DNA from: Epinephelus fuscoguttatus
Taxonomy: Eukaryota > Chordata > Actinopteri > Perciformes > Serranidae
Direction of reading: 5' to 3'
DNA: 64,000 bases
Assembly: GCF_011397635.1 (NCBI RefSeq)
Contig: NC_064770.1
Location: 3,739,826 to 3,803,825 of the forward strand
Shown here: positions 1 to 10,582 of the stretch, piece after piece
Layout of the letters: each line of letters opens with the position of its first letter
How positions within the stretch are numbered: position 1 is the first letter of the stretch
Made by a program: the position numbers and the translations under genes
Notes under the pieces: generated by a model
What the model saw: only the letters and a program-made list of their open reading frames with translations
What the model was told of the DNA's origin: nothing
The model's database searches: none

Positions 1-30
1 TCTATCTATCTATCTATCTATCTATCTATC
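1..30. repeat. (TCTA)n microsatellite
   Basis: Seven and a half tetranucleotide units at the window edge; the array may extend beyond it. Confidence 0.95.
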
Positions 31-360
31 ATTTATTCATAGGATATCATACAAGCTGTGTGCATTTTTGAAGGCTATCATATAAAATATTGTCTGAAGA
101 TAAGTCTGTAGTCCAATAGTGTTTGTTTAATCGTGTATATAGTGTTGTATAGTGTATAGTGTGAAAACTAAACGATTATACTAACATTTAAACTTTGTCC
201 ATCCTGCTTTGGCATTACTGTACTTAATACTATTCATGCAAATAAAGCTAATTTGAATATGAAGGGGAGAGAGAGAGGGAAGGAGAGGAGAGATAGATGG
301 GAGAAAGAGACAGTGATAAATTGTTTGGGGTGCTGACTTTGCAAAACAAAATACAGGAAA

Positions 361-390
361 TGTGTGTGTGCGTGCGTGCGTGCGTGCGTG
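361..390. repeat. (TG)n/(TGCG)n microsatellite
   Basis: Short TG repeat passing into TGCG units. Short frames across it are repeat artefacts. Confidence 0.85.
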
Positions 391-591
391 TTCTGGGTAG
401 AAGATGGGAACAGTGCAGCAAGCAAAAAGCACAAGACATTCACAATGAGTCAGAGGGAAGAGGAGGAAAGAGCTGTTTTTATAATTACAGAGAGAGTGGT
501 AGAGCAAGATGTTTTGACAGAGAGAGACAGGTGGTCAGATTTTAAAGGAACAGTTCAACATATTTGGCAAATACTTATTTGAAGTCTTAGC

Positions 592-731
592 AGCCAGTGA
601 GGTAGTTCTTTATCCAGAATGCAGTGGTGCAGTTGCATTGGTAGATACTTGGAAGACAGCGCTGGATGGTGTTGAAAGCTCTGGTGAAGTCAAAGAACAC
701 GAGTCCAAGTGCTTCCCTACTCCTCCAGGTG
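592..731 (-). pseudogene. LINE reverse transcriptase scrap (RT motif A)
   Basis: The minus strand reads LGLVFFDFTRAFNTIQ and then, after a short stretch, WIKNYLTG. FFDFxxAFNTIQ is RT motif A of CR1/L2/Rex-type LINEs. Both flanks are unrecognised, so it is a small relic without an intact frame. Confidence 0.6.
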
Positions 732-739
732 TGAGGGGA

Positions 740-1290
740 ACCTAGTCGGTCAGGACATTTAACACAAATGTTAACTAAATGTCCACAAAATCAGAAGAAG
801 AAAATGCAAATTAATTCACATTTCCAGCCACTATTTTTATATGAAAGTAACATTTCTGTTTGTTTTGTGTATTAGTTCGAGAAAAGTTACAGTCTCCTAA
901 TCACTCCACAAAGGTCTGATGTTTTAGACTGCCTGTTTCCATTTTTTTTTTTTGGCATCTTGACTCACATAAACAGCTGCGTGAAAACTGCATTTGCTGT
1001 GTGTGAGAACTTGAAGTTTGACATGTGCAGCAACAGTAACCATGCTAAGCCAGGTTAGCCACCTCCCAACTCCAGCTCTGTATTTAACACATAGACATGA
1101 GATTAATATCCATCTCCTCATTTTGCTCTCAGAGAAAAAGCAATAAGTGTATTTCTAAAAATGTGGAACCAGTCCTTTAACAGCACGAGCTACAGAGAAT
1201 GACCTATTACATCAGTGATGGAGGGAAGATCAAGGGCATAAAACTGCATTGTTGCTACAAAAAGAGAGAGAGTCTGTACCTATGTGTCTC
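740..1290. other. No gene recognised
   Basis: AT-rich sequence without a coding frame longer than chance or a recognised repeat. Confidence 0.5.
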
Positions 1291-1295
1291 TCATG

Positions 1296-1297
<2 letters not shown>

Positions 1298-1390
<93 letters not shown>
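1298..1390. repeat. Compound (CT)n-(CA)n microsatellite
   Basis: About 39 bases of CT repeat run into about 50 bases of CA repeat. Open frames over it are artefacts. Confidence 0.95.
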
Positions 1391-1813
1391 CCTCTGTGCA
1401 GCACAGTTTCTGCATCTGTTCTATGATCTGTTTTACTGCAGTGTGGTGCACGGGGACATCTAAGGGCCAGAAGAGAGAACTACAGAAGACCAAAAACCAC
1501 TGCAGTCTCCCTCCCCTCTCCCTGCTCTGTCTCCTCCTCTCCCTCTACCTCGAGCTGTCCGTGTGCCCCCTCTGACCTCCTTGTTTCCTTCCTGCTCCCC
1601 TCACACTTTGCCTCCTCTCCTCCTGCTGGTTCTTGTTTCACAAAATTGCAATAAAAGATAACAATTTAGGATGGAGAGGAAAGGAGAGGAGAGGTGAAAT
1701 GAAATAACAAAAGGGGTCACTGCCCATTTCTTTAAGCTAATGCCAATCAAATTTATAAACATATATTTCTTTTAAGATTAAGTAATATGTTTAAAAAATT
1801 AGAACTGTTTCTT

Positions 1814-1874
<61 letters not shown>
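1814..1874. repeat. Compound (AC)n-(AT)n microsatellite
   Basis: Six AC units followed by about 25 AT units. Confidence 0.95.
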
Positions 1875-1878
<4 letters not shown>

Positions 1879-2281
1879 GGTGTGGAGTAATGATTCTAAA
1901 AACATGTCGTCACTCGGAAATGTCACTGTTTAACTGTACATTAAAAACAGGCAGTTAAGTATGAAATAATATTTTATGTAGTAAACCAGACTGGGCAGCA
2001 GAGCCTAACAGTAAATGTCTCAATTGCGTTGTGCTTGTTTTGGAGCAGAGGGTGCTGCTCACTATAGCAGCTCTATATCACTCTTCTTCACACTACTTTT
2101 AAAGGAAACTACGGTGGTGGACAAGGGCAAATGCTCAACAGTCTTCTCTGATTGGACACTTAGAGCACGTATCGGAAATGTCACACCCCTTACCGTAACT
2201 GAATTTCACCTCCTGAGGCTACATGAACAGCTAAATCATGCGGTGGCTAATCTAACAAGGCTCTCAGTTCTCCCATATTAA

Positions 2282-3819
2282 TTTTAATAATAATAATACT
2301 AATAATAAATTTTATTTGTTGGCACCTTTCACAACACCCAAGGCCACCTTATAGATAAAAACAATGACAAAAATAGACATAAAATACAATAGCACAAGAG
2401 ATACATATAAAAATACAAAGAAAGTACAATGTGGCTAAATGAATAAATAAGGAGGACAAAACAGCTGGGGGACAGAGTGTTATAGGGAATAGGAAATTTT
2501 AAAAAGGTGTGTTTTGAGGTGGGACTTGAAGGTGTCAGTAGAGTCCAGAATGCGGATGTGCAGTGGGAGTGAGTTCCAGAGTCTAGGTGCTGAGCAGCTA
2601 AAAGCCTGAGCACCCATTGAACTGAGTGTGAATGGAGGTATAGAAAGCAGAGCAGCAGATGAGGAACAGAGTGAACGGGGTGGGATGTAAGGGTGTAATA
2701 TATTAGAGAGATATGGGGGAGCCTGGTTATGGAATGAATGTTAACAGGAGGAGCTTGTATTGTATCCGTTGTTGGACAGGGAGCCAGTAGAGTTGAATGA
2801 GAACTGGTGTGATGTGATCCGAGGGCTTGGTACAAGTGATGATTCTGGCAGCAGAGTTCTGGATGGATTGTAGACGGTGAATGAGTTTATGTGGTAAGCC
2901 AGTGAGGAGGGAGTTACAGTAATCCAGGCAAGAAGTGACCAGAGCATTTATGAGGACTTCAGTGGAGTGCTGGGTGAGGTAGGGGCGAACTCTGGAGATA
3001 TAGCAGAGATGGAAAAAGGCTGTGCGCGAGATGTTATTGATGTGGGATGTGAATGAGATGCTGCTGTCCAAAATAACGCCAAGACTTTTAACTTCAGTTG
3101 AAGTGAGGACCAAACAGCTGTTGATGAGAATACTGAGGGGATGGGATTTGGAGAGTGTTGATTTGGATCCAATGAGAAGAACTTCACTTTAATTGCCATT
3201 GAGTTTGAGCTTGTTGTTCGACACCCAGTTTGTAATGGTTTGCACGCAGTCCGTAAGGGCAATAGGGGGCGTTGTGATGTCCGGTTTGGTGGTGATGTAG
3301 ATTTGAGTGTCATTGGCGTAACAATGAAAGTGGATACCAAAATGATGGAAAATATTGCCAAGAGGGAGGATATAGATGATAAAGAGTAGGGGACCCAGGA
3401 CAGAATCTTGTGGAACACCGTGAGTGAGTGATGAGGGTGATGATCTGGTATTTTGTCCTTGGATGAACTGAAAACAGTCAGACAGGTATGAATGGAACCA
3501 CTGAAGAGGAATGCCAGAGACCCCAGTGCCAGCCAGATGATCTAGGAGGATGGCGTGGGATATTGTGTTGAAGGCGGCACTGAGGTCCAGGATTATAACG
3601 CCAGGGCCACACTGCCAATGAACTGCTGCGAAACGCAGTGCACTGAAATTCTCACGCGAGCCCGTTCACATCAGACGCGCATTTCTCCACGCCGGTCGAC
3701 AAGTGCTTCTGCTCCCAGCTGTTGTCTCCCTCACATTTGGGGCTGTTTTTCCATCATGGGTATCTCTCTCTGTTTGCGTGTGTGTGCCCCAACCCCCACC
3801 CCCTATAGCCAGCCCACAC

Positions 3820-3866
<47 letters not shown>

Positions 3867-5450
3867 TGTGTGTGTGTGTGTGTGTGTTCATCTCTCTCAC
3901 GCTCTGTTTAGATACCACTGACTAATATGTATAGTGTGGATGACACAATCGGTTAACATGGGTGCCGAAAGGAAACTGGATTCGCTTCTCGGCGCTTCGA
4001 GGCTATTCGCAGTGCTTCCGCGTCCAGTGTGGCCCTGGCATAAGGATGGTGAGAAGGCCAGAATCCGCTGCTAGAAGAAGGTCATTTGTTATTTGAGTGA
4101 GAGCTGTATTTCTGTGCTGTGACTGGGACGGAAACCAGACTGGAAAGGCTCAAGGAGATTATTTTTGATGATGATCTTTTGTTGGGAGGCTACTGTACGT
4201 TCAATAACTTTTGAGATGAATGAGAGGTTTGAGATAGGGTGATAGTTATTGAATTCGTTTGGGTGTAGGCCAGGTTTCTTTAATATGGGTGTGACTGAAG
4301 AAGTTTTGGGTAGGGAGGGAACAATACCAGTTGACAGGGAGGAGTGAACAATTTGTGTAATGAGAGGGGAGAGCATGGGGAGACAAGCCCTGACCAGTAT
4401 AGTAGGAAGTGGATCGAGAAGACAAGTAGTAGACCTGGAAGACATGATCAGTTGGGATACTTGTTGATTTGAGGGAAGATGAAAGGCAGATAGGCTACTG
4501 GTGGGCCGGGCAGTAGCATTAAGGCAAGGAGTGTTTAACTGAGAAGACAGGAAAGGAGTAAGCTGGTGGTGTATGGAGTAAACTTTGTGGTTTATGAAGT
4601 CCAAGAATTGCTGACACTGAAGGGCTGACGTGAAGTGGTGGCAGTTTCTTTGGGCTTGAGTAGTGTACTTACTGTGGAAAATAGATTCCTGGTATTGTTT
4701 CCTTTGCGTTGGATGATGTTGGAGTAATAGGCAGATTTGGCAGCATTTAGAGCAGTCTTATAGGAGGTGATGTGGTCTGAGTACATGGCAGTCTTGGCAA
4801 GGTGTTCAAGACGGAGACCTTGCTTTCAAGTTGGCGGAGTTCTGAGGTAAACTATGGAGCAGACCTAGAAAAAAGTCACTGTGCAGGTTTTTGATGGAGC
4901 CAGGGTGCCCAGTGCAGTGAGTAGTGTGCTGTTGTAATGGTCAATACGTTCAGCAGTGCAGAAAAGGTGTGAATGAGAGATTGACATAGAAATTATACTG
5001 TTCAGTTCTGTGATATTAATGTTCTTAGTATTCAAAGGACATGATATGCTCTTGACGGGATTTGCAGACAGGAAGGTTGACATCAAAAGTTAACAATTTG
5101 TGATCTGACAGTGGAAGTTCTGTACCGGAAAGATTAAATGGGACAACACCAGAGCAACAGATCAGGCCCAAAATATGACCCTTATTGTGTGTTGGAAATG
5201 TAACATACTGAATGAGTTCAACACTGTCCAGGGTGGAGATAAAGTCTATGGAGAAAATGTCCTTTGGATTGTCAACATGAATATTAAAATCCCCAGTTAA
5301 ATTTTTTTTTGCAGTGATGGCACATTTCTTGTACTTTTGACTCTGAGTTAGTGTCAAAGTTAAGTTCGTGTTTTTTACTGACTGGAGGTAAAAAAAAAAA
5401 ATAAAATTAAATGCTGAGGAAATGCGGACCTTTTAGCTCAGGCAGTCATC
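2282..5450 (-). pseudogene. L2-type LINE, decayed copy
   Basis: On the minus strand, pieces of one non-LTR retrotransposon follow in order with frame breaks. They are the end of an APE endonuclease (GDFNIHVD, LSDHKLLTFDV; 5357-5025), linker, RT (PISNLSFISKVIERT, FQSGFRPSHSTE; 4604-4089) and RT C-terminus (GVILDSSISFTSHI, LDYCNSLLTGLPHK; 3113-2727). The catalytic box reads YAND instead of YADD at 3320-3309. The 3' end carries an AAT-rich tail at 2282-2310. The 5' end of the endonuclease is missing. A MITE at 3600-4039 splits the RT. Clade by motif recognition only. Confidence 0.82.
3600..4039. mobile_element. MITE with 15-bp perfect terminal inverted repeats inside the LINE
   Basis: GCCAGGGCCACACTG opens it and its exact complement closes it. 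LINE coding sequence continues on either side. ATAA precedes (after one extra C) and follows. Inside are a CT array and a GT array (3823-3890). CAGGG ends suggest hAT origin, but no clear 8-bp duplication is visible. Confidence 0.75.
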
Positions 5451-5925
5451 TTGTTTACCCTTCTCCGCCTCTCTGGAACCTGCAATTCTGTGGAATTCCT
5501 CTTTGGTCATCCGTTCTGATTTATGCCTAGGGAAAACCGGGCAAAAGTCTTTTCAGAGCCAGAGTCACTTTTATTATGGCCTGACAAACTGTTGCCTTGC
5601 TGATGAGTTCAGTATCTCTGATGTAACAAAGAAAACTGCCACTGCTGAAGAATCAAAGAGCAAAGCATAAAATTTGCTCAGATGATGATGTTAATCTACG
5701 ATGTGAAATATTTTATATATCTGGGTGAAACAGATTGCTAGGATAAATGATTAGTGTGAGGTCAAATTGTATCTTTCGAGAAGACATCCAAACAGGGTTT
5801 AATCACCATCTCCTTACGCCTGAATAAATTGTGCTTCCACAACTTTATTCACAAAAGGACACGCAATGTCTCTCCTTCCTGGTACACGTTCAGCGGGCAA
5901 TCAGCCTCAGGCTTAGATGAAGCAA
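5451..5925. other. No gene recognised
   Basis: Non-coding sequence between the LINE and a Harbinger-type scrap; nothing recognised. Confidence 0.4.
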
Positions 5926-6080
5926 ACCTGCGAGCCAGCACGTTTGCTTCATAGAGAATGTTGTCATAGTAACTGACTCAGGGTTACACTGAACTGGCTT
6001 TGTGAAATGGAAAAGTGAGAGTTTCCCTCAACTCAGGCTTAACATACTGAGAGTTTTCACTAATCCTGCTTTCTAGGGCC
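5926..6080. repeat. Fragment of the Harbinger-type family seen at 22295-23411
   Basis: GAGAGTTTCCCTCAACTCAG and CTTAACATACTGAGAGTTTT match the right end of the 22295-23411 element closely. The terminal AGGGGTATTCC is lost here. Confidence 0.6.
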
Positions 6081-6481
6081 CAGGTGTTTTTGGAGCATTC
6101 TACAACTTTCCCAGTCCTTTGTTGATCCTGTTCCAAGTTTTCTTGGAACATGTTGCAGACATCAAATTCAGATTGATTGTATATTTCCAAAAAAACAATA
6201 AAGATTATCAGTTTGAACATTAAATATCTTGGGCCCTATTTAGATGGTCTAAAACGCGAAGCGCCAGGCGTGCGGCGCATGGGCGTGTCCCAGTCACTTG
6301 CTAGTTAGACAGCACGTTTTTAGACTGTGCGCCATAGCGGAGAGACTCAAAGGGTTGGACTTACTCTGTGAATTAGTCATGGGTGTGTTTTGGGCGTATC
6401 ATTCAATAAGCCAATCAGAGTGTTACCTCTCATTCCCTTTAAAAGAAGCGTGATTGGAGCACAAGGCGGAGAGCTAGTTAC

Positions 6482-6634
6482 ATGGCGGACCTACCAACTG
6501 GAAAGAATGAGTGTTTTACAGCTGAGGAGACGGATCTCCTCGTGGGGGAGGTGAAGGACAATCAGAACCAAATCTACGGGGACAGCAGACAGGCACCCAA
6601 GCTCCCCGAGGTAAATCAGGCGTGGGATCACTAA
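6482..6634 (+). pseudogene. SANT/Myb-like fragment of a Harbinger element
   Basis: A 50-codon frame starts MADLPTGKNECFTAEETDLL and ends EVNQAWDH. The FTAEETDLLVxEV pattern is the first helix of the Myb/SANT-like protein that Harbinger transposons carry next to their nuclease. It stops early, so it is a truncated relic. Confidence 0.6.
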
Positions 6635-7107
6635 TACAAGAAAGATCTTACTAAATATCTGTGGAATATTATTCAAACCTGTTTTCATCATATAACAGAG
6701 CACAGCTGTCAGGACTGCTGCGTTTTCTCCCCCACCCACGTTTGTTAATTGTTTTCACGTTTCCTAGAGCTGTGTTCTGCCTCTTATTTGCATGTGTGTC
6801 CTCTCTACACTCAGATAACAATATAATAATATAATATAATGTAGCCTAGTATATAATGTAGCCTACTATAACATGTTAAAATAAATGCAATGGGTCTCAT
6901 TCATGAAACGTGAGGAGAAGGAATTTGAAATTTACGTGCGTGTCCGCATTCATCAATATTTTAGTAGCTCCTATCTATTCGTAGCTACTAACGAAATCTA
7001 CTCTTGCTCCTGACCACTCGTAGTGCTTGTGTAAATGTAGTAAAGCACATAAATATTGCTTGTCACTATTGGAAACTACAATTTTAATTCGTATTGCGCT
7101 CTGTTAA

Positions 7108-7493
7108 GCCTCTTTCACATAGAGCGCGATTTTCGCGGCGCCCACCGTGGGGTAGGGCGCAGAGCAAGTGGAGAGCAAGGCACGCAAGACAGGATTTGGG
7201 GGAGTACAGGCTCGTTCAGGAGCTACAGCTCCATGGTGACCGCTTCCGGGTCTACTTCAGACTCTTCTCTGCTACTGGACGCGCTGAGGTGTCGTCACAG
7301 CGTGTTGCAGTGAAATTTAAAAATGTTCAATTCAAGCGCAGGCTGGCGGGGCGCAGACGCTGCGGTATGTGCTCTCTCGCGCACTGCTCAGCTCGGCGGC
7401 AGAGCGGTGCGCTCTTGCGCTGCTGTAGCACATACACAATGAATGGGTTCATCGGCGGAGGTCTGCGCTTTGCGCGCTCTGTGTGAAAAGTGC
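7108..7493. mobile_element. GC-rich MITE, third level of the nest
   Basis: The ends GCCTCTTTCACATAGAGCGC and GCGCGCTCTGTGTGAAAAGT are near-inverted repeats around a GC-rich core unlike the AT-rich surroundings. No coding frame is credible. Confidence 0.65.
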
Positions 7494-8270
7494 TTTATGT
7501 ACACAATACACAGATGCCTTTGAAACACGTAATCTAAACATGACAAAATATTAAAAATATAACACATTTAGTTAAATTAGCTGGCAATTAGCAGGTTTAA
7601 GATCCAGATTAGGTTCATGATTGTGAATTATCTATGTAAATCGACTCAATAGATTACATGTTCTTTCTACATGTTGAATGATGATAATAAAAATATCCCT
7701 AAGGACAGCTGGATCACAGCCTCTTTGGCCTTCGGCCGTTCCCACTTCATTCAAAACCCCACAAATGAATCTTCTGTTTGTTTGGTGACCGCTGTATTTT
7801 TTGTGTGTGCTTATAGGCCATAAGGTGAACGCAGTTATCATTTCATTTTGTTCCGACATCTGGGGTCTACACGATCTTTACTTAATAAAAAAGATCGATA
7901 CATGTTCAGCTAATCAGCAGGAGTTCGTAGCTCATAACCCCGCAAGAGTCCTGTGATCGGGGTCGTAATTTGGCACTTGTTCTGTCTGAGCGTAATGATC
8001 TGTTCCGCTTGAGCATTATTCGCTGGGTCGGTGGTGAAGTGGCGCACATGACACGTGCTACGGACGGACGGACGGACGGACAGACAGGCAGACAGCCACA
8101 TATCTTAAACAGGTAATACATCTGGCTCCATCTTTCCCACATCAAATATCTGTGATCACCTACACCCGCGTGCGTAAAAGCGCACACAATTCCATGTCCT
8201 CTCACCGTGGATGCTGTGATTTGATGGCCCGGTACTCATTGTAGCCCACTCTTAGATGTCGGAGCGGAAA

Positions 8271-8567
8271 TCAGTTTCTGTGAGACTTTTTCTGATTCAC
8301 CTTACGGCCTATTATGCGTTTCTTTGCCTCCAGTTTCATATCAAACCATTTACGCTTCACCTCTGACATGGTTCTTTGTACCACGGAGACGACATTAACA
8401 GCATCTGTTACCTCCCTCCAGGCCTTCGCCTTGCCTGTCTCTGTCACATTACTAACTGAAGAAAATAAAATGTTTGTTCTTAAGTCCACTTCACCCAAAA
8501 TTATTTCGATCTCCGCTTTGGAAAAATTCTTTTTTCTTTTGCTCTCTTTCTTTCTTTCTTTGCGCCA
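8271..8567 (-). pseudogene. SANT/Myb-like DNA-binding protein of the nested Harbinger element
   Basis: The minus strand reads KNFSKAEIEIILGEVDLRTN, later WREVTDAVNVV, then EVKRKWFDMKLEAKKRI. This is the trihelix pattern found in Harbinger Myb-like and NAIF1-like proteins. The likely ATG at 8569 is out of frame with it across a (TTTC)n tract, so the start appears broken by repeat slippage. Confidence 0.68.
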
Positions 8568-9486
8568 TGACTGACGGGTCGACTGGATGCACCTACACCT
8601 CCTTATATAGTGGTCGTTGGCTATTCATGGGCGGGGATTTATGCTAATTGCTGATTACTGGGAGCGCGCTGTCACTTTATGATGGATTGGCATTCATGAT
8701 CATACACACGTGTTCATGATCAAATCTGAGTTTCCCGCGGCATTCCTGAATCTGGAGTAGGTTTTTAGTAGAGTAAGCTTTTATGTGCAAATCTACACAC
8801 AGATTTACTCACTTTTCATGAATGTGTGGGCTTTGGTTTTCAATCAAAAAAATGATTGATTGGTCAGATAATTTCACAATTTCATTATGATGAACATTAT
8901 TACTGCGATTAGACCATTCTGATTAATGACTGACCATTAAGACGTGTTTCTGATAAATATTTTATTGTGCACAATAATAACCTTTCACATTGTAATCATA
9001 TTTTTATTTGTTATCTTTTGCATATGTGTGGCTGCTCCGTGTGTGTCTGAGTGCACGCTCGCTGTGCACCCACCTAGAGACGCATATTACTAACTTGTTT
9101 AACAGCGAAATACTGCACTGTTGACTTCAGACCAGGTTTTTGTTGGTCATTGGCGCATTTGCTTTTTACATCATCTAACTAGCAACGCGCCATGACTGCG
9201 CCTGACCACTCCTCATTTTTAGACCAACACACCCAGAGAAGCGCAAGTTCATTTGCTAGTTAGACGATGAGGGCGCAGGGTGTGAAAATGACAACTGCGC
9301 CGGCATCTAAATAGCAATGACACTTGCGACATGGATTATGCGCCCTCCGCCGTCCGCTTTAGACCCTCTAAATAGGTCCCCTTGTTTTTATACTGCATTT
9401 ACTTGAACATACGTCAAGGAATGGCAGATCATTGCATTCTGTTTTTATTTATGTTTTACACAGCATCCCAGCTGTGTCCAGTCCAT

Positions 9487-9488
<2 letters not shown>

Positions 9489-9535
<47 letters not shown>
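9489..9535. repeat. (GT)n microsatellite
   Basis: About 23 GT units. Frames crossing it are artefacts. Confidence 0.95.
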
Positions 9536-9537
<2 letters not shown>

Positions 9538-10582
9538 CGTGTGTGTCGCAGAGAGGCTCCCTCTTGTGTTCACTGTCAGATTTATTTTTTTTTTTTGAGA
9601 AATGCAACTCGCTGTTCACAGCCAATGTTGTCAAGAGCTGTGGATTTCCAAGATGGCTGCCAGAGGGCATTTTACATCACCTGAGACATACACCTAGCAT
9701 AAGATGCCCCTACCAGTGTTTTTCTACTGCACAGCCATAATAAATGAACAGGGAGAAGGGTGGGTCACTGCTGAAGGATTAATAATGCATGAACACGGAC
9801 AGACGGAGAGAGTAAAGAGACCAATGGAATTACACACATAACCTCACATACACAAGCTGAGTTTCCATGACTGATTTAAAGCTGCTACAAACTGCTGCTT
9901 GAAACAAAGGACTGTCAGATATCCCATCACACATATAAATGGAAGTGAATTCATGCTTTCACATACATGTACTAAAATGATTTGCTACTAAGCAGTTACC
10001 TCAGCATTTAGACAGAACATTGCACTATGTTAAAAAAATTGAAAGGGTCTACTGTGATGTGCTGTGCAGGTAAAGTACATGTCAGAAGATGAAATAAAGT
10101 TCAGGACAGTTTGAGTCACAGATCCATGAGTTTGCAGGCTTATTGGATGCAAAGACATTGTAGTTTGTAATATGTTGTACTTTGAAATAGGATTGTATCC
10201 TTCAACCAGCCAATCAGCAGGTAAACAGGAGAATTAGCTCATTAACATTAGAGGGTATTCTACCAGCATTGTGTGCTTGTCCATATTTGATTGGCCAACG
10301 TGCCTGCAGTGTCAGCCTGAGTTGCTGTTGCGACAAAAGTAAAGCCAGATTAACTTCCTTGTTAGGGACCTTTGTCTTAGCACAGGATTCCCCTGGTGAA
10401 AATTTGACATGTCAAGAGGATCAACTTTTTTTTTCATCTGATTATTATGTACAGCACACTGTCCATTATGTGTATCATAGACTGCGTGAAATAATGGACA
10501 TAACCACTGTGACAGTTCCAAATGGGTTTGTGGACTGCCATTTTAAAGCCTCGACTTTGGCATTTTAACTATCGACATCATG
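9536..10582. other. No gene recognised
   Basis: Unassigned AT-rich sequence; no coding or repeat family recognised. Confidence 0.4.

Larger units (their letters stand above)
6892..8831. mobile_element. Second Harbinger-type element nested in the first
   Basis: GGGTCTCATTCATGAA at the left and TTCATGAATGTGTGGG at the right form imperfect inverted ends. A minus-strand SANT-like frame (8567-8271) lies inside. A MITE sits within it at 7108-7493. Exact ends and duplication were not resolved. Confidence 0.6.
6231..9380. mobile_element. Harbinger-type DNA transposon, outer element of a nest
   Basis: Ends GGGCCCTATTTAGA and TCTAAATAGGTCCC are inverted repeats with one mismatch. CTT flanks both sides (6228-6230, 9381-9383), fitting the 3-bp duplications of Harbinger. 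It carries a short SANT/Myb-like frame at 6482-6634 but no transposase was seen. A second transposon sits inside at about 6892-8831. Confidence 0.72.

Noticed and set aside
1199..1575. Frames with Ser-Leu and Thr-His runs
   Set aside because: Translation of CT and CA microsatellites. The same applies to frames at 3555-3921, 9382-9740 and 56478-56802.
2329..2835. 168-codon minus frame
   Set aside because: Out of frame with the LINE coding pieces in the same interval; Ser/Leu/His-rich shadow frame.
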